From contig NZ_JQGK01000003.1 in assembly GCF_000743525.1 (NCBI RefSeq), positions 1 through 64,000 on the forward strand: a DNA stretch of 64,000 nucleotides, read 5' to 3'. Below the pieces are notes generated by a model. It was not told the origin of the DNA. It did not search any database and was given only the letters and a program-made list of their open reading frames with translations. Shown here piece by piece: positions 1 to 8,952 of the stretch (position 1 is the first letter of the stretch; every line of letters begins with the position of its first letter). The translations under genes and the position numbers were made by a program. The DNA is from Sulfurospirillum sp. SCADC. GTDB lineage: Bacteria; Campylobacterota; Campylobacteria; Campylobacterales; Sulfurospirillaceae.

Positions 1-26
1 TAAACTGTTATAATATCTCGCTCCAT
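1..26 (-). CDS. Start of an unidentified gene, cut by window edge
   Basis: On the minus strand an ATG at 26-24 follows a strong ribosome-binding sequence (GGGAGGCGAG, about 5 bases upstream). It opens a frame reading Met-Glu-Arg-Asp-Ile-Ile-Thr-Val before the window ends. It would be the next gene downstream of trkH in the same direction. Only eight residues are visible, so no family can be named; the call rests on the ribosome-binding site and start codon alone. Confidence 0.45.
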
Positions 27-126
27 AATCTCGCCTCCCACGGCTTTTTATGGAGTCTCAAGCAATTTTTAGACCCTTCTTCGCAACTAGCAGTTTGGGT
101 TTAAATAGATTAAAGGCGCAATAGAT

Positions 127-164
127 ACGTTTTTCAATCCTTACATGTAAAGAGTGAAAAACGT
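127..164. terminator. Hairpin after trkH with TTACATGTAA at its centre
   Basis: A perfect 10-bp inverted repeat (ACGTTTTTCA at 127-136, TGAAAAACGT at 155-164) brackets the palindrome TTACATGTAA at 141-150, which has four unpaired bases on each side. It begins immediately after the trkH stop codon. It may terminate trkH transcription, but there is no clear U-tract on the minus strand, so the terminator reading is inference; the nested inverted repeats are seen directly. Confidence 0.5.
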
Positions 165-1604
165 TTAAAACTTCTTCCAAAAATGACGACTGAGCATCAT
201 AAAAACGGTGTAACACTCTAACCTTCCTATAATCATCGCTGCAGAAAGAACCAATTTATCATACCATGTAAAAAAGGCGTAGTTTTGCGAAGGTCCTGTA
301 AGATTAAGGCCAGGACCGATATTGCCTATCATGGCAATGGAGGTACTAAATGCGGTTAAAAAATCAAATCCTCTGGCAAACAAATACATCGTAACCCCAA
401 ACGCCGTTAAAATAAACAGTGCAAAAAAGCCAAAAACTGAGTTGATGATGGAGCTTCTAATCTGCTTTCCATCGACAAAAATAGAGGTGATGACATCGGG
501 CTGAATGGTGCGCTTGATCTCCAGTACGATATTTTTAAAAAAGAGCACGTAGCGAATCATCTTAATACCACCTGCCGTTGAGCCCGCATTCGCACTCATG
601 ATCATAGCGATGATAGCGATCATCATCGTAAATTGACCCCATTTTTCATAATCCAGTGATGCAAATCCTGTGGTCGAAGCCAGTGTTGTAACGGTAAAAA
701 AGGAGTGCATCAATGAGTTGTAAAAAGAGTTTTGCGTTGACAGTGTGTGTTCAAGCGCCATCGCAAACGATAAGAAGACAATAAGCCCAATATACCACTG
801 GTTCTCTTCGGTATTAAACGCCCATTTATCGCCGTTAAAGAAACGAATGTGGGCTAAAAAGTTGATGCCTGAGATCAGCATGAAAAACGTTGTTGTCCAG
901 ATCACACCATCGCTAAAGCCGGCTAGTGAGCTATTCTTAGTAGAAAAACCACCGGTCGAAATGGTCGAAAAAGCATGGTTAAGGGCATCAAACCAGTTCA
1001 TACCAAAGAGCATCAAAAGCGCAAAATTGGCCAGTGTAAAGAGGATATAAACTGCCCAGATACGGTTAGCAGTATCTTTGATCTTAGGCGTGATTTTATC
1101 CATCGAAATGCCCGTCGATTCGGCTTTAAACAGACTCAGTGACCCGCTAGGATTGATCAGTGGTAAAAGCCCAACCCCTAAAACGATGATACCAATACCC
1201 CCAATCCAATGCATCAAACTTCGGTGAAACAAAATGGCTTTGGGCAAGATTTCAACATCAGTATAAACACTTGCCCCTGTGGTGGTAAAGCCGCTGATCG
1301 CTTCAAAAAAAGCACCTGCAGGATCAATTTTAGTGTAAAGCACGAGTGGGATGGCTCCACCAATTCCTAAAAGAATCCAGATAAAATTAACCGAGACAAT
1401 GCTCTCTTTAATGCCAAGCGTCATCTCATCATTTTTAAGAATCAAAAAGGTGGAAAGGTTAATGATAAACAGGGCAAACATCGATACAGCGTAGATAAAA
1501 ACATCTTCGTTGTAAAAAAAACCTACAATAGGGGGAATGAGGAACAAAAAAAAGACAACCAGTCCAACAGCAGAGACAAATTTTAGAATGCTTTTAATAC
1601 TCAT
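165..1604 (-). CDS. trkH: Potassium uptake protein, TrkH/KtrB family
   Basis: Integral-membrane, K+-translocating subunit of a Trk/Ktr uptake system. The 479 residues are highly hydrophobic, and the four pore loops of the family are visible as TTTGAS, STGGFS, STTGFA and GNIGPG, each with the filter glycine. The length is typical of TrkH. The gene lies 14 bases downstream of trkA, which encodes the cytoplasmic gating ring, so the two are probably one transcript. C. jejuni has the same pair (ktrA/ktrB) beside rodA. TrkH and KtrB are close relatives and the choice of name is uncertain. Confidence 0.93.
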   Translation of the reverse strand: MSIKSILKFVSAVGLVVFFLFLIPPIVGFFYNEDVFIYAVSMFALFIINLSTFLILKNDEMTLGIKESIVSVNFIWILLGIGGAIPLVLYTKIDPAGAFFEAISGFTTTGASVYTDVEILPKAILFHRSLMHWIGGIGIIVLGVGLLPLINPSGSLSLFKAESTGISMDKITPKIKDTANRIWAVYILFTLANFALLMLFGMNWFDALNHAFSTISTGGFSTKNSSLAGFSDGVIWTTTFFMLISGINFLAHIRFFNGDKWAFNTEENQWYIGLIVFLSFAMALEHTLSTQNSFYNSLMHSFFTVTTLASTTGFASLDYEKWGQFTMMIAIIAMIMSANAGSTAGGIKMIRYVLFFKNIVLEIKRTIQPDVITSIFVDGKQIRSSIINSVFGFFALFILTAFGVTMYLFARGFDFLTAFSTSIAMIGNIGPGLNLTGPSQNYAFFTWYDKLVLSAAMIIGRLECYTVFMMLSRHFWKKF

Positions 1605-1618
1605 GGCGTTCTTTTACA

Positions 1619-2959
1619 TTAGACATTTTGCTGAAGCCATTTGGCTACAACGTCAAAATCGGACTCTTTGGTGAACGCGACAATCACATCATCGCATTCA
1701 AAGGTTGGGATCAGACGGTATTCGTAAATATCATTCCCTCGTAAGATAATAAAATGTCCTTTATCATCCACTTTATCAGGCAGGTGCAGTTTCTCACCAA
1801 TTAACGAGGAGGTAGCATCAATTTTACGCATAATCACAGAGCCTTCGCCACCACAAAATTTCTTTTGGATGACAATACTGTTGGATTGAATGCGCTCTAA
1901 AATGGAGTAGTAGGCATTGATCTTTTCACCTCTCACCACTTCGATATTGAGGTTGCGCATCAAAGAGGAGTACGCGATGTCATTGTTGATACCGATGATC
2001 TTTTTGATCCCTTTTTGCTTGGCTTCAATACATTTGGTGATGTTATACTCATCGTTTTTCGTCGCAGCGATAAACATGTCGGTATCAAAACGGGTTTTAT
2101 TGACGATATGATCGGCATCATAGGTTGTTTTAAGCACGGTTGCTTTGTTTTTGAGTTCAATATTGGCTTTGCGGCACAGCTCAATGTTTTTATCCATAAT
2201 CTGAACATCAATCCCTTTTTTCAAGAGTACCTTTGCAATCTCAACGCCAAGCGAATCGGCTCCAAAAATAACACAATTTTTAATGGGAGTAGAAGGTTCA
2301 TTGTTTTCGCACACGAGTGAGCGAAGGGAGAGAATGGCACTAGGAAAGGCAAAGAGGTAGACCAGATCATTCGGAAGCATCGTCTCCACAGGTTTGGGGA
2401 CAAAAAACTGCTTTTGACGCTCCATCCCTGCAACGGCAAGTTCGCCATTGAGTTCACCCACAAAGGTCGAGATCATACGTGGTGTAAAGTTATCTTTGAG
2501 TCGGATGGAAACCAGAAGCGCTTTAGTGAACGCAAGGGCTTTGGCATTGTGTGCGTGAGAGAAATCGACAAGGTATTTAAAGGGTTGCGCTGCTTCAAAA
2601 GAGGGAACAATGGTCTCGTTAATGTTAAGCTTTGTTTTGACCTGTTCACTGGCAAAGAAATTGTTTTTAAGACGAATAATCTTGCGCTTAACCGTTGCAA
2701 TGTTGTCAATAATTAAAGAAGAGAGAAGATTCACTTCATCCGAATCGGTGACGGCGATAAAAAGATCGATGTGTGGGTTAATCCCAAGGTAGGTATGGGG
2801 ATTTTCAATATTACCACAAATTCCTAAAACGTCGAGGTTTTCGTGGATGTTTTGAATGGCATACTCGTTTTGATCGATGATCGTCACGCTGTTGTTGTGC
2901 ATCAGGTGTTTGGCTATATTGTAGCCAACTTTCCCTGCACCTGCTATAATCACTTGCAT
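1619..2959 (-). CDS. trkA: Potassium uptake regulatory subunit TrkA (two RCK domains)
   Basis: Peripheral NAD-binding regulator that gates TrkH. The 446 residues comprise two RCK units. The first begins at the N-terminus with the Rossmann motif GAGKVGYNIA. The second starts near residue 228 with VIFGADSLGVEIAK, a less perfect dinucleotide motif. This is the full-length TrkA arrangement rather than the roughly 220-residue KtrA. The ATG at 2959 is followed at once by the nucleotide-binding strand, supporting that start. It is first in a trkA-trkH transcript. Confidence 0.93.
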   Translation of the reverse strand: MQVIIAGAGKVGYNIAKHLMHNNSVTIIDQNEYAIQNIHENLDVLGICGNIENPHTYLGINPHIDLFIAVTDSDEVNLLSSLIIDNIATVKRKIIRLKNNFFASEQVKTKLNINETIVPSFEAAQPFKYLVDFSHAHNAKALAFTKALLVSIRLKDNFTPRMISTFVGELNGELAVAGMERQKQFFVPKPVETMLPNDLVYLFAFPSAILSLRSLVCENNEPSTPIKNCVIFGADSLGVEIAKVLLKKGIDVQIMDKNIELCRKANIELKNKATVLKTTYDADHIVNKTRFDTDMFIAATKNDEYNITKCIEAKQKGIKKIIGINNDIAYSSLMRNLNIEVVRGEKINAYYSILERIQSNSIVIQKKFCGGEGSVIMRKIDATSSLIGEKLHLPDKVDDKGHFIILRGNDIYEYRLIPTFECDDVIVAFTKESDFDVVAKWLQQNV

Positions 2960-3090
2960 AAGGTTTTATCTCTCATAAAGTATTTTCAATGAACGTATAA
3001 AAGAGTATTGTATCACATTCTTGTAAAAAACAAGAGAGCGTTAAGAGAGGTAAAATACGCGTCAAGCAAGCCTCAGCAAAGCAGCCAAAA

Positions 3091-3570
3091 TTACTTTCGA
3101 CTGCTAGATTCGGTGTACTGTTTCATACTCTCCATGTATGTATCGCGAAGCGTATTGACATAAGCAGTCGCTCTTTTCGTATCGGTGATCGTTACCAAGG
3201 CTTCATTGCCATATTTATCACTGATTTTTGAAAGATCATACGAGAGTTTAGATTTTTCATTGATTTTTTGAAGAGCTTTAAAAAAAGCTTCATCCATCTC
3301 TTTGTTTTTAAGTTTATCGTTTTGATACAGGTAGAGTGCAACGCGGTAGACTTCATCTTTGTCGGTGCTATAGACTTCAACGTATTCGATGGCGTTGTCA
3401 AGAAGTTTAATGTTGAAATAATTTTGATCCTTGGTCACACAGGAAAACTCAGTACATTTGAAACCATTGGCTTCTAAAAAAGCTTTCTCTTTACCAATAA
3501 GATCATCTAAAAAACCAGCAGAAAGAGTGATGTGTGAAACAATTGCTAGAAAAAGAAGGGCTTTTTTCAT
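3091..3570 (-). CDS. Secreted protein of unknown function, 159 aa
   Basis: I do not recognise a family. The N-terminus is a classic Sec signal peptide (Lys-Lys then a hydrophobic run ending near residue 18), so the product should be periplasmic. Two cysteines close together (residues 39 and 44) could form a disulfide. The remainder is charged, Lys- and Asp-rich and predicted soluble. The start has a good ribosome-binding site (AAAGG, 7 bases upstream). It stands alone between trkA and the tRNA gene. Confidence 0.7.
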   Translation of the reverse strand: MKKALLFLAIVSHITLSAGFLDDLIGKEKAFLEANGFKCTEFSCVTKDQNYFNIKLLDNAIEYVEVYSTDKDEVYRVALYLYQNDKLKNKEMDEAFFKALQKINEKSKLSYDLSKISDKYGNEALVTITDTKRATAYVNTLRDTYMESMKQYTESSSRK

Positions 3571-3621
3571 AACATTTACCTTTGTGTATCAAATTAAACA
3601 AATTCAAAACTAAGAAGCATG

Positions 3622-3698
3622 TGGTGGGTCCTGAGTGGCTCGAACACTCGACCACCCCGTTATGAGCGGGGTGCTCTAACCAACTGAGCTAAGGACCC
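3622..3698 (-). tRNA. tRNA with CAU anticodon (Met elongator or Ile2)
   Basis: The minus strand folds into a complete 77-nt cloverleaf: acceptor GGGTCCT/AGGACCC, D-arm with TTAGCTCAGTTGG, anticodon stem CCCCG/CGGGG with loop CTCATAA (anticodon CAU), T-arm containing GTTCGAG, discriminator A and an encoded CCA (3624-3622). CAU can be elongator Met or the lysidine-modified Ile2 tRNA that reads AUA. The CCTTAGCTCAG beginning resembles E. coli ileX more than metT, but I cannot decide by eye. Confidence 0.93.
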
Positions 3699-3778
3699 AT
3701 TTTAAAGAGTGAAATTGTATCTTTTTAATTGTTAAAAGAATATAAAAAATAGATGAAAAAACAACGTTAGATACGGCG

Positions 3779-4885
3779 TTAGAGCGAATATTTAATGGAA
3801 CGATAGGTCGGGTCAAATCGGAACGCTAAAAGGTTTTCCAAAATGCCAAAAAGAGCGAAAAAAGTGATGAAACTGCTGCCGCCATAACTGTAAAAAGGAA
3901 GCGGCACACCTACCACGGGAGCAAGCCCTATGGTCATCGCAATGTTGATGCTCATGTAAAAGAAAATGAGCAACGAGATCCCACTGGTGATGACTCTGGC
4001 AAAGTAATCCTCTTTGAGAATGAAATTGAGGCTGAGAAGATGGGTGACTAAAAAGGCGTAACACAATATTAGCCCAAGCGCGCCCCAAAAACCAAGGCGC
4101 TCAACGGTATACGCAAAGATAAAATCGCTGGTCGCAATCGGTAAAAATTTGTAGTGGGTTTGGGTCGCCTCACTGCGCTCTTTTCCTGTGAGTCCGCCTG
4201 AACCAATGGCGATGATGGATTGCTTCACGTGGTAACTGGGTTTTTCGGAGACAAAATCTGCAATACGCTGTTTCTGATAATCGTGCAAGCCATTGTAGAG
4301 CAGTGGACTGCTGATGCCGATGAGAATCGCCAAGGTGATCCAGATCTTTTTATGCACACCGATGACAAAAAGCGTGCCATAACCAAGCAGCAGTAAAATC
4401 ATCGCCGTACCCAAATCAGGCTCTTTTGCTACCAGAATAAAGGGCAAAACGATGTAAAAGCTCAGTTTAAAAAACGATTTCCAACCATACCCTTTTTCAT
4501 CGGGAGGATTGTGTTTAATGAGATAGGCAAGCATGAGAATAAACGCAGGTTTAAAAATCTCAGAGGGTTGAATCGTAAAGTGCACAAAAGGGATCTCAAG
4601 CCATCGTCGAGCGCCCAGTTTTGCAATGCCAAAGAAATCAACACTCACGAGCAAGATGATGGTCATCCAGTAGAAAAAAGGGATGACCCATTCAATTTTT
4701 TTGATGGGAATAATAAAAAAAATAAAAAATGCCAAAAAACCAACCGCGTAGTAAACGATCTGTTTATTGGCGAGCATTCCACTGGCCTCAGCGATCAGAT
4801 AATAGGAGAGGGTGATGATAGGAAGGACGAGTATAGGAATTAAAAAATCAAAATGTGTTAAGATGCGCCTATCAATTTGAAACAC
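3779..4885 (-). CDS. rodA: Peptidoglycan glycosyltransferase RodA (SEDS family)
   Basis: SEDS-family polytopic membrane enzyme that polymerises lipid II for lateral wall growth together with PBP2, encoded here at 34759-36558. The 368 residues form about ten hydrophobic segments. The periplasmic loop with GSGGLTGK and the C-terminal PLPFYSYGGSSF signature are diagnostic. The start is GTG at 4885, preceded by AAAGGG at a good distance. It sits alone, divergent from the pseudouridine synthase gene, as mrdB does in C. jejuni. Confidence 0.95.
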   Translation of the reverse strand: MFQIDRRILTHFDFLIPILVLPIITLSYYLIAEASGMLANKQIVYYAVGFLAFFIFFIIPIKKIEWVIPFFYWMTIILLVSVDFFGIAKLGARRWLEIPFVHFTIQPSEIFKPAFILMLAYLIKHNPPDEKGYGWKSFFKLSFYIVLPFILVAKEPDLGTAMILLLLGYGTLFVIGVHKKIWITLAILIGISSPLLYNGLHDYQKQRIADFVSEKPSYHVKQSIIAIGSGGLTGKERSEATQTHYKFLPIATSDFIFAYTVERLGFWGALGLILCYAFLVTHLLSLNFILKEDYFARVITSGISLLIFFYMSINIAMTIGLAPVVGVPLPFYSYGGSSFITFFALFGILENLLAFRFDPTYRSIKYSL

Positions 4886-4942
4886 TAGATCCCTTTGGAA
4901 CGTTTTGGAAAGTATATCAAAAAATAGAGGAAAGTAGGCTGG

Positions 4943-5926
4943 ATGGAGTTTACATGTAAAGAGTCAAAAAGACTCGATGCCGCCATGAGCGAAGCGCTGG
5001 AATTATCGCGCAATCAGGTCGAAAAACTGATTAAAAACGTCGGTGTCACGGTTGATGGAAAGCTGTGTACGAAATGCAGTTTAAAGCTAGTAGAAGGCAA
5101 TATCGTTCGTTATGAATTTATTGAGGCGACGCAAAGTCTAAGCAGTTATGACATTGATTTTGATGTGCCAATTTTGTATGAAGATGATGATCTTTTGGTG
5201 GTCAATAAACCGCCGTTTTTAACCGTGCATGGCGCACCAAGCGTAAAAGAAGCAACTCTGGTCGATTGGCTTCAGTTTAAAGGCATCAATCTCTCAACGA
5301 TCAGTGGTGAAGAGCGCCATGGTATCGTCCACCGCATCGATAAAGAGACGAGTGGCGCGCTGGTCATCGCTAAAAACAATGAAGCTCATGTAAGCCTCTC
5401 GTCGCAATTGGAAGATAAAAGCATGGGCAGATACTATCTTGCGCTCATCGATCTGCCCCTTAAAGATGATATTGTCGTGGAACTTCCCATTGGTCGTAGT
5501 GTGAACAATCGCCTTAAAATGGATGTTGCAAAACGAGATGGACGCATGGCAAAAAGTGCCTTTGCAAAACTTTTGACTTCGCGTGATGGTAAAAAAGAGC
5601 TCATTGCTGCTAAACTCTTTACGGGGCGAACCCATCAGATCCGCGTGCACCTCCAAGCGCTTAGCCGTCACATTTTAGGGGATAGTTTATACGGCTTTAA
5701 GAGCCAAAATGGTACAATACCCAGAGTTATGCTACATGCGTATATTGTGTATCTTAAACATCCAAAAACAGGGCAACTGTTGCAAATACATGCTCCATTA
5801 TGGGATGATTTTGATGCCTATTTAACACACCATTTCAGTAAGGAAGAGGTCAATGAAAAAATTACTTTGGATAGCATCGTTAATGGCTTTAAGCTTAATA
5901 ATCACTGGTTGCGAAAAGACACTTGA
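4943..5926 (+). CDS. rluD: RNA pseudouridine synthase, RluA/RluD family
   Basis: Converts specific uridines in 23S rRNA to pseudouridine. An N-terminal S4-like RNA-binding segment (about residues 1-70) is followed by the catalytic domain with HRIDKETSG at about 130 (catalytic Asp) and the RTHQIRVHL motif at about 230. The length of 327 is typical for RluD-type enzymes. One copy of the TTACATGTAA palindrome lies at codons 3-6 (Phe-Thr-Cys-Lys). Its 3' end overlaps the following lipoprotein gene by 74 bases in another frame, so translation is probably coupled. The exact target uridine is not determinable. Confidence 0.9.
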   Translation: MEFTCKESKRLDAAMSEALELSRNQVEKLIKNVGVTVDGKLCTKCSLKLVEGNIVRYEFIEATQSLSSYDIDFDVPILYEDDDLLVVNKPPFLTVHGAPSVKEATLVDWLQFKGINLSTISGEERHGIVHRIDKETSGALVIAKNNEAHVSLSSQLEDKSMGRYYLALIDLPLKDDIVVELPIGRSVNNRLKMDVAKRDGRMAKSAFAKLLTSRDGKKELIAAKLFTGRTHQIRVHLQALSRHILGDSLYGFKSQNGTIPRVMLHAYIVYLKHPKTGQLLQIHAPLWDDFDAYLTHHFSKEEVNEKITLDSIVNGFKLNNHWLRKDT

Positions 5927-7109
5927 AACACCGAAAGAGCCCGTCGTTGACGCTTCACTACCTCGTGTAGAGAGTATTCGAACTCTGCCAGGTTCCACCG
6001 AGGTTGGTTTTGAGTGGACACCAATTTACAGTGCGCAAATTGAAGGGTATTATCTGTACCGTCAAAGTGGCAACAGTATGAAAAAAATTGCGACGATTAA
6101 AGACCGGTATATCTCACACTATGTGGATACCGAGTTAAAACCCAATACCAGCTATGCCTACCAGATGAGCACCTATTCACCCGACAAACATGAATCAGGA
6201 CTCAGTATGGTGGCGAATGTGACAACCTTAGCACCTGTTGCAAAGAGTGCAACACTCGGTTCCGTTGAGCCTGTTTCGTTTATCACCGCGATTTCAGAGC
6301 TTCCTGCGCGTATTAAAATTATTTGGCGACCGCATGCGATGGCGAATGTGGAGTACTACATCATCGAGCGCAACGAATACAAATCAACCTCATGGGATGA
6401 AGTGGGTAAGGTCAAAGGCAGGTTGAATGCCGAATACATTGATCAAGATATTAAAGATAACTACGTCTATCGGTATCGTGTGAAAGTGAAAACCAATGAC
6501 GGTGTTCTCTCTAAACCAAGTGATACCGTAGAAGCACATTCAAAAGCACTTCCACGCGCAATTACAGGCGTGAAAGCAAGTTCTAATTTACCGAAAAAGA
6601 TTGTCTTGACGTGGAGCCCATCCACAACGAGTGATTTTGCCTATTATAAAGTGTATCGTTCACCCACATCGAGTCTCTTTTACAGTTTTTATGGTAAAAC
6701 GGTCAATACCGAGTTTGAAGACTTGATCAATGAAAATGGCAAAACTTATTACTACCGTGTTGTCGCCGTGGATGTCGATGGTCTTGAATCTAAGCAAGAA
6801 GGCACGGTAACGGGCATGACGCTCTCCGCGCTCAATTCTCCTGTGGTGCGTTCGGTGAAGCATGATGGTGGCTCCATTTATATCACATGGGGTGGGGATG
6901 ATAATGCGATTAAATACACCATCACCAAAGAGTTTGAGCTCTCAGGCAAGACCCAAAAACAGAGTTTTACCGGTATTTTTGAAAGCAATTTTATTGACCA
7001 AGATACACTGCCTGGCGTGGAGTACAAATACAAAATTATTGCAATCGATAAATACGGCATTGCGTCGAATCCTTCGGATAGCGTCGTTATCAAAATTCCA
7101 AAGGAATAA
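5853..7109 (+). CDS. flpA: Fibronectin type III lipoprotein, FlpA-like
   Basis: Surface or periplasm-facing lipoprotein. The first 20 residues are a lipoprotein signal peptide ending ITGC (Cys20 lipidated). The rest reads as about four fibronectin-III repeats (roughly 36-125, 138-233, 235-325, 327-418), each with the late Tyr-x-Tyr strand. C. jejuni FlpA (Cj1279c), which binds host fibronectin, occupies the same place between an RluD-type gene and trmB, so orthology is likely. In a probable free-living host the adhesin role is doubtful. The start is inside the preceding gene with GGAAGAGG upstream. Confidence 0.8.
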   Translation: MKKLLWIASLMALSLIITGCEKTLETPKEPVVDASLPRVESIRTLPGSTEVGFEWTPIYSAQIEGYYLYRQSGNSMKKIATIKDRYISHYVDTELKPNTSYAYQMSTYSPDKHESGLSMVANVTTLAPVAKSATLGSVEPVSFITAISELPARIKIIWRPHAMANVEYYIIERNEYKSTSWDEVGKVKGRLNAEYIDQDIKDNYVYRYRVKVKTNDGVLSKPSDTVEAHSKALPRAITGVKASSNLPKKIVLTWSPSTTSDFAYYKVYRSPTSSLFYSFYGKTVNTEFEDLINENGKTYYYRVVAVDVDGLESKQEGTVTGMTLSALNSPVVRSVKHDGGSIYITWGGDDNAIKYTITKEFELSGKTQKQSFTGIFESNFIDQDTLPGVEYKYKIIAIDKYGIASNPSDSVVIKIPKE

Positions 7110-7118
7110 AAGCTTTTT

Positions 7119-8297
7119 ATGCCAAATTTTCATACCAAGACACTTAAACCTTTAGGCTACCCTTGCACGTATAACGAGACCACCTTTACGTATGAAGCGC
7201 ACTCTAAAAGAGGCAATACGCTGGTGATGGCGTCAACGCAAGGGGAGCAGGTACTCATTCGGATTCAGCAAAAAGAAGACGGAGTTTTGTTGGTCAAGGG
7301 CGATAAAGTCACCCGTCCAACCCAAGCCTCTTTTTTGCAAAAAGTGTTGATTGATTTTCGTGATGCGAGCGAAGCTGAGGAGATTTTCACCAACATTGAG
7401 CCTAAAAAGTTCTTACATGTAAAGCATTCGCCCTACCTCAAAGAGATCGAATTTTTTGCAAACCATTTTGATGTAGCGCGCGAAATTTGGGTCGAAATTG
7501 GCTTTGGAAGCGGACGCCATCTGTTGCATCAAGCCAAGAAAAATCCGCATATCCAATTTATTGGACTGGAGATTCATAAGCCTTCCATCGAGCAGGTTTT
7601 AAAACAGTGTGAGCTTCAAACTATCGAGAATATTCTCGTGATTGACTATGACGCGAGACTGTTTATGGAGTTTTTACCTTCCAATGTGGTGGGGCGCATT
7701 TTTGTGCATTTTCCTGTCCCTTGGGATAAAAAACCACACCGTCGTGTCTTCTCCGCCGCCTTCATTGAAGAGGCACTGCGTGTCTTACATGTAAAAGGGA
7801 CATTGGAGCTTCGAACCGATAGTCCGCTCTATTTTGAATTTACCTTTTCGCAGATGATGCAACTGAGCAAAGCGGATGTACATGTAAAGAAAAATGCTGA
7901 TTTAGAGATTACGAGTAAGTACGAAGATCGTTGGCGTAAAATGGAAAAAGACATCTACGATGTGATCTTAACCAATGAAATTGAGGCTGCACCGATTCCA
8001 AAACTGGGTCGGTTGCACTTTGATGCAACGGTTAATTTTGCCAAGATTCGAGATGCGTTTAAAGACGAACTTTTGCGAGGTCAAGGCTTTTTTGTCCATT
8101 TTGAAGAGCTGTTTGAAATCAATGAAAAAAGTGGCTTAATTCGCCTCTCTTTTGGTGCGAATGAACGCAATGAGCGCTGTTTTATACAGATACAAGAAGG
8201 AAAAGTAACATATCTTCCTGAGACAATTTTAGCAACCAAAAGCAATGTGGCAGCCCATACCTTAATTAAAGAGTGGTTTCATGGAATATGTGATTAA
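7119..8297 (+). CDS. trmB: tRNA (guanine-46-N7)-methyltransferase TrmB, extended form
   Basis: SAM-dependent enzyme that makes m7G46 in tRNA. The Rossmann motif EIGFGSGRHL is at about residue 126 and the substrate motif FPVPWDKKPHRRV at about 200. At 392 residues it is much longer than the roughly 240-residue E. coli enzyme, with extra sequence at both ends, as I recall for Campylobacter. Three TTACATGTAA sites (7413, 7785, variant 7878) fall inside it. It overlaps ftsE by 17 bases, consistent with one operon. Confidence 0.9.
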   Translation: MPNFHTKTLKPLGYPCTYNETTFTYEAHSKRGNTLVMASTQGEQVLIRIQQKEDGVLLVKGDKVTRPTQASFLQKVLIDFRDASEAEEIFTNIEPKKFLHVKHSPYLKEIEFFANHFDVAREIWVEIGFGSGRHLLHQAKKNPHIQFIGLEIHKPSIEQVLKQCELQTIENILVIDYDARLFMEFLPSNVVGRIFVHFPVPWDKKPHRRVFSAAFIEEALRVLHVKGTLELRTDSPLYFEFTFSQMMQLSKADVHVKKNADLEITSKYEDRWRKMEKDIYDVILTNEIEAAPIPKLGRLHFDATVNFAKIRDAFKDELLRGQGFFVHFEELFEINEKSGLIRLSFGANERNERCFIQIQEGKVTYLPETILATKSNVAAHTLIKEWFHGICD

Positions 8298-8952
8298 AGC
8301 CAGTGGCTTAAATATTAGCTATGGCAGAGATGAGCCCATCATTACCGATGCAAGCATGCAGATCAAAGCGCAAGAGTTTGTGTTCATTACAGGTAAAAGT
8401 GGTAGTGGCAAATCAACGATTATCAAATCACTCTATGGCGAACTTTTCCCCAATCACGGCAGTTTAAATGTGTGTGGTGTCGATTTTAAAAACATTAGCA
8501 GTTCCAAACTCAACCTCTTAAGACGCTATTTAGGCGTGGTATTTCAAGATTACAAACTGATCGATGAGTGGACGGTGGAGCAAAATGTGATGTTGCCCCT
8601 CATCATCGGCGGATTTTCAAAAGGTGTCTGTACCAAGCAGGCGCACAAGCTTTTAAAACACGTGAAGTTATTGCATAAAATCAATAAATATCCGTATGAG
8701 CTCAGCGGTGGTGAACAGCAACGTGTCGCGATGGCAAGGGCTCTTGCGCACAATCCCGTCCTCATTTTAGCCGATGAACCAACGGGCAATTTGGACAGTT
8801 ACTCCAGTGAAGTGATCTGGAATCTGCTCAAAGGTGCCAAAGAGCATTTAGGCACAACCGTACTGGTGGTAACGCACAATATTCCCTCAACGTTAGGGAT
8901 CGATTATAAACACTATTTCTTAGAAAGCGGCGTCTTACATGAGGTCAGTTAG
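8281..8952 (+). CDS. ftsE: Cell-division ATP-binding protein FtsE
   Basis: ABC ATPase that pairs with FtsX at the divisome and drives murein hydrolase activation. The Walker A (GKSGSGKST), signature (LSGGEQQR) and Walker B plus catalytic Glu (LILADEP) are intact, and the length of 223 is normal. The start overlaps trmB and the end overlaps ftsX, which indicates translational coupling across trmB-ftsE-ftsX-envC. Confidence 0.96.
   Translation: MEYVIKASGLNISYGRDEPIITDASMQIKAQEFVFITGKSGSGKSTIIKSLYGELFPNHGSLNVCGVDFKNISSSKLNLLRRYLGVVFQDYKLIDEWTVEQNVMLPLIIGGFSKGVCTKQAHKLLKHVKLLHKINKYPYELSGGEQQRVAMARALAHNPVLILADEPTGNLDSYSSEVIWNLLKGAKEHLGTTVLVVTHNIPSTLGIDYKHYFLESGVLHEVS

Noticed and set aside
1209-1214. 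Avoidance of ATGCAT as proof of the R-M specificity
   Set aside because: ATGCAT is present here and at several other places, so no avoidance can be claimed from this window.
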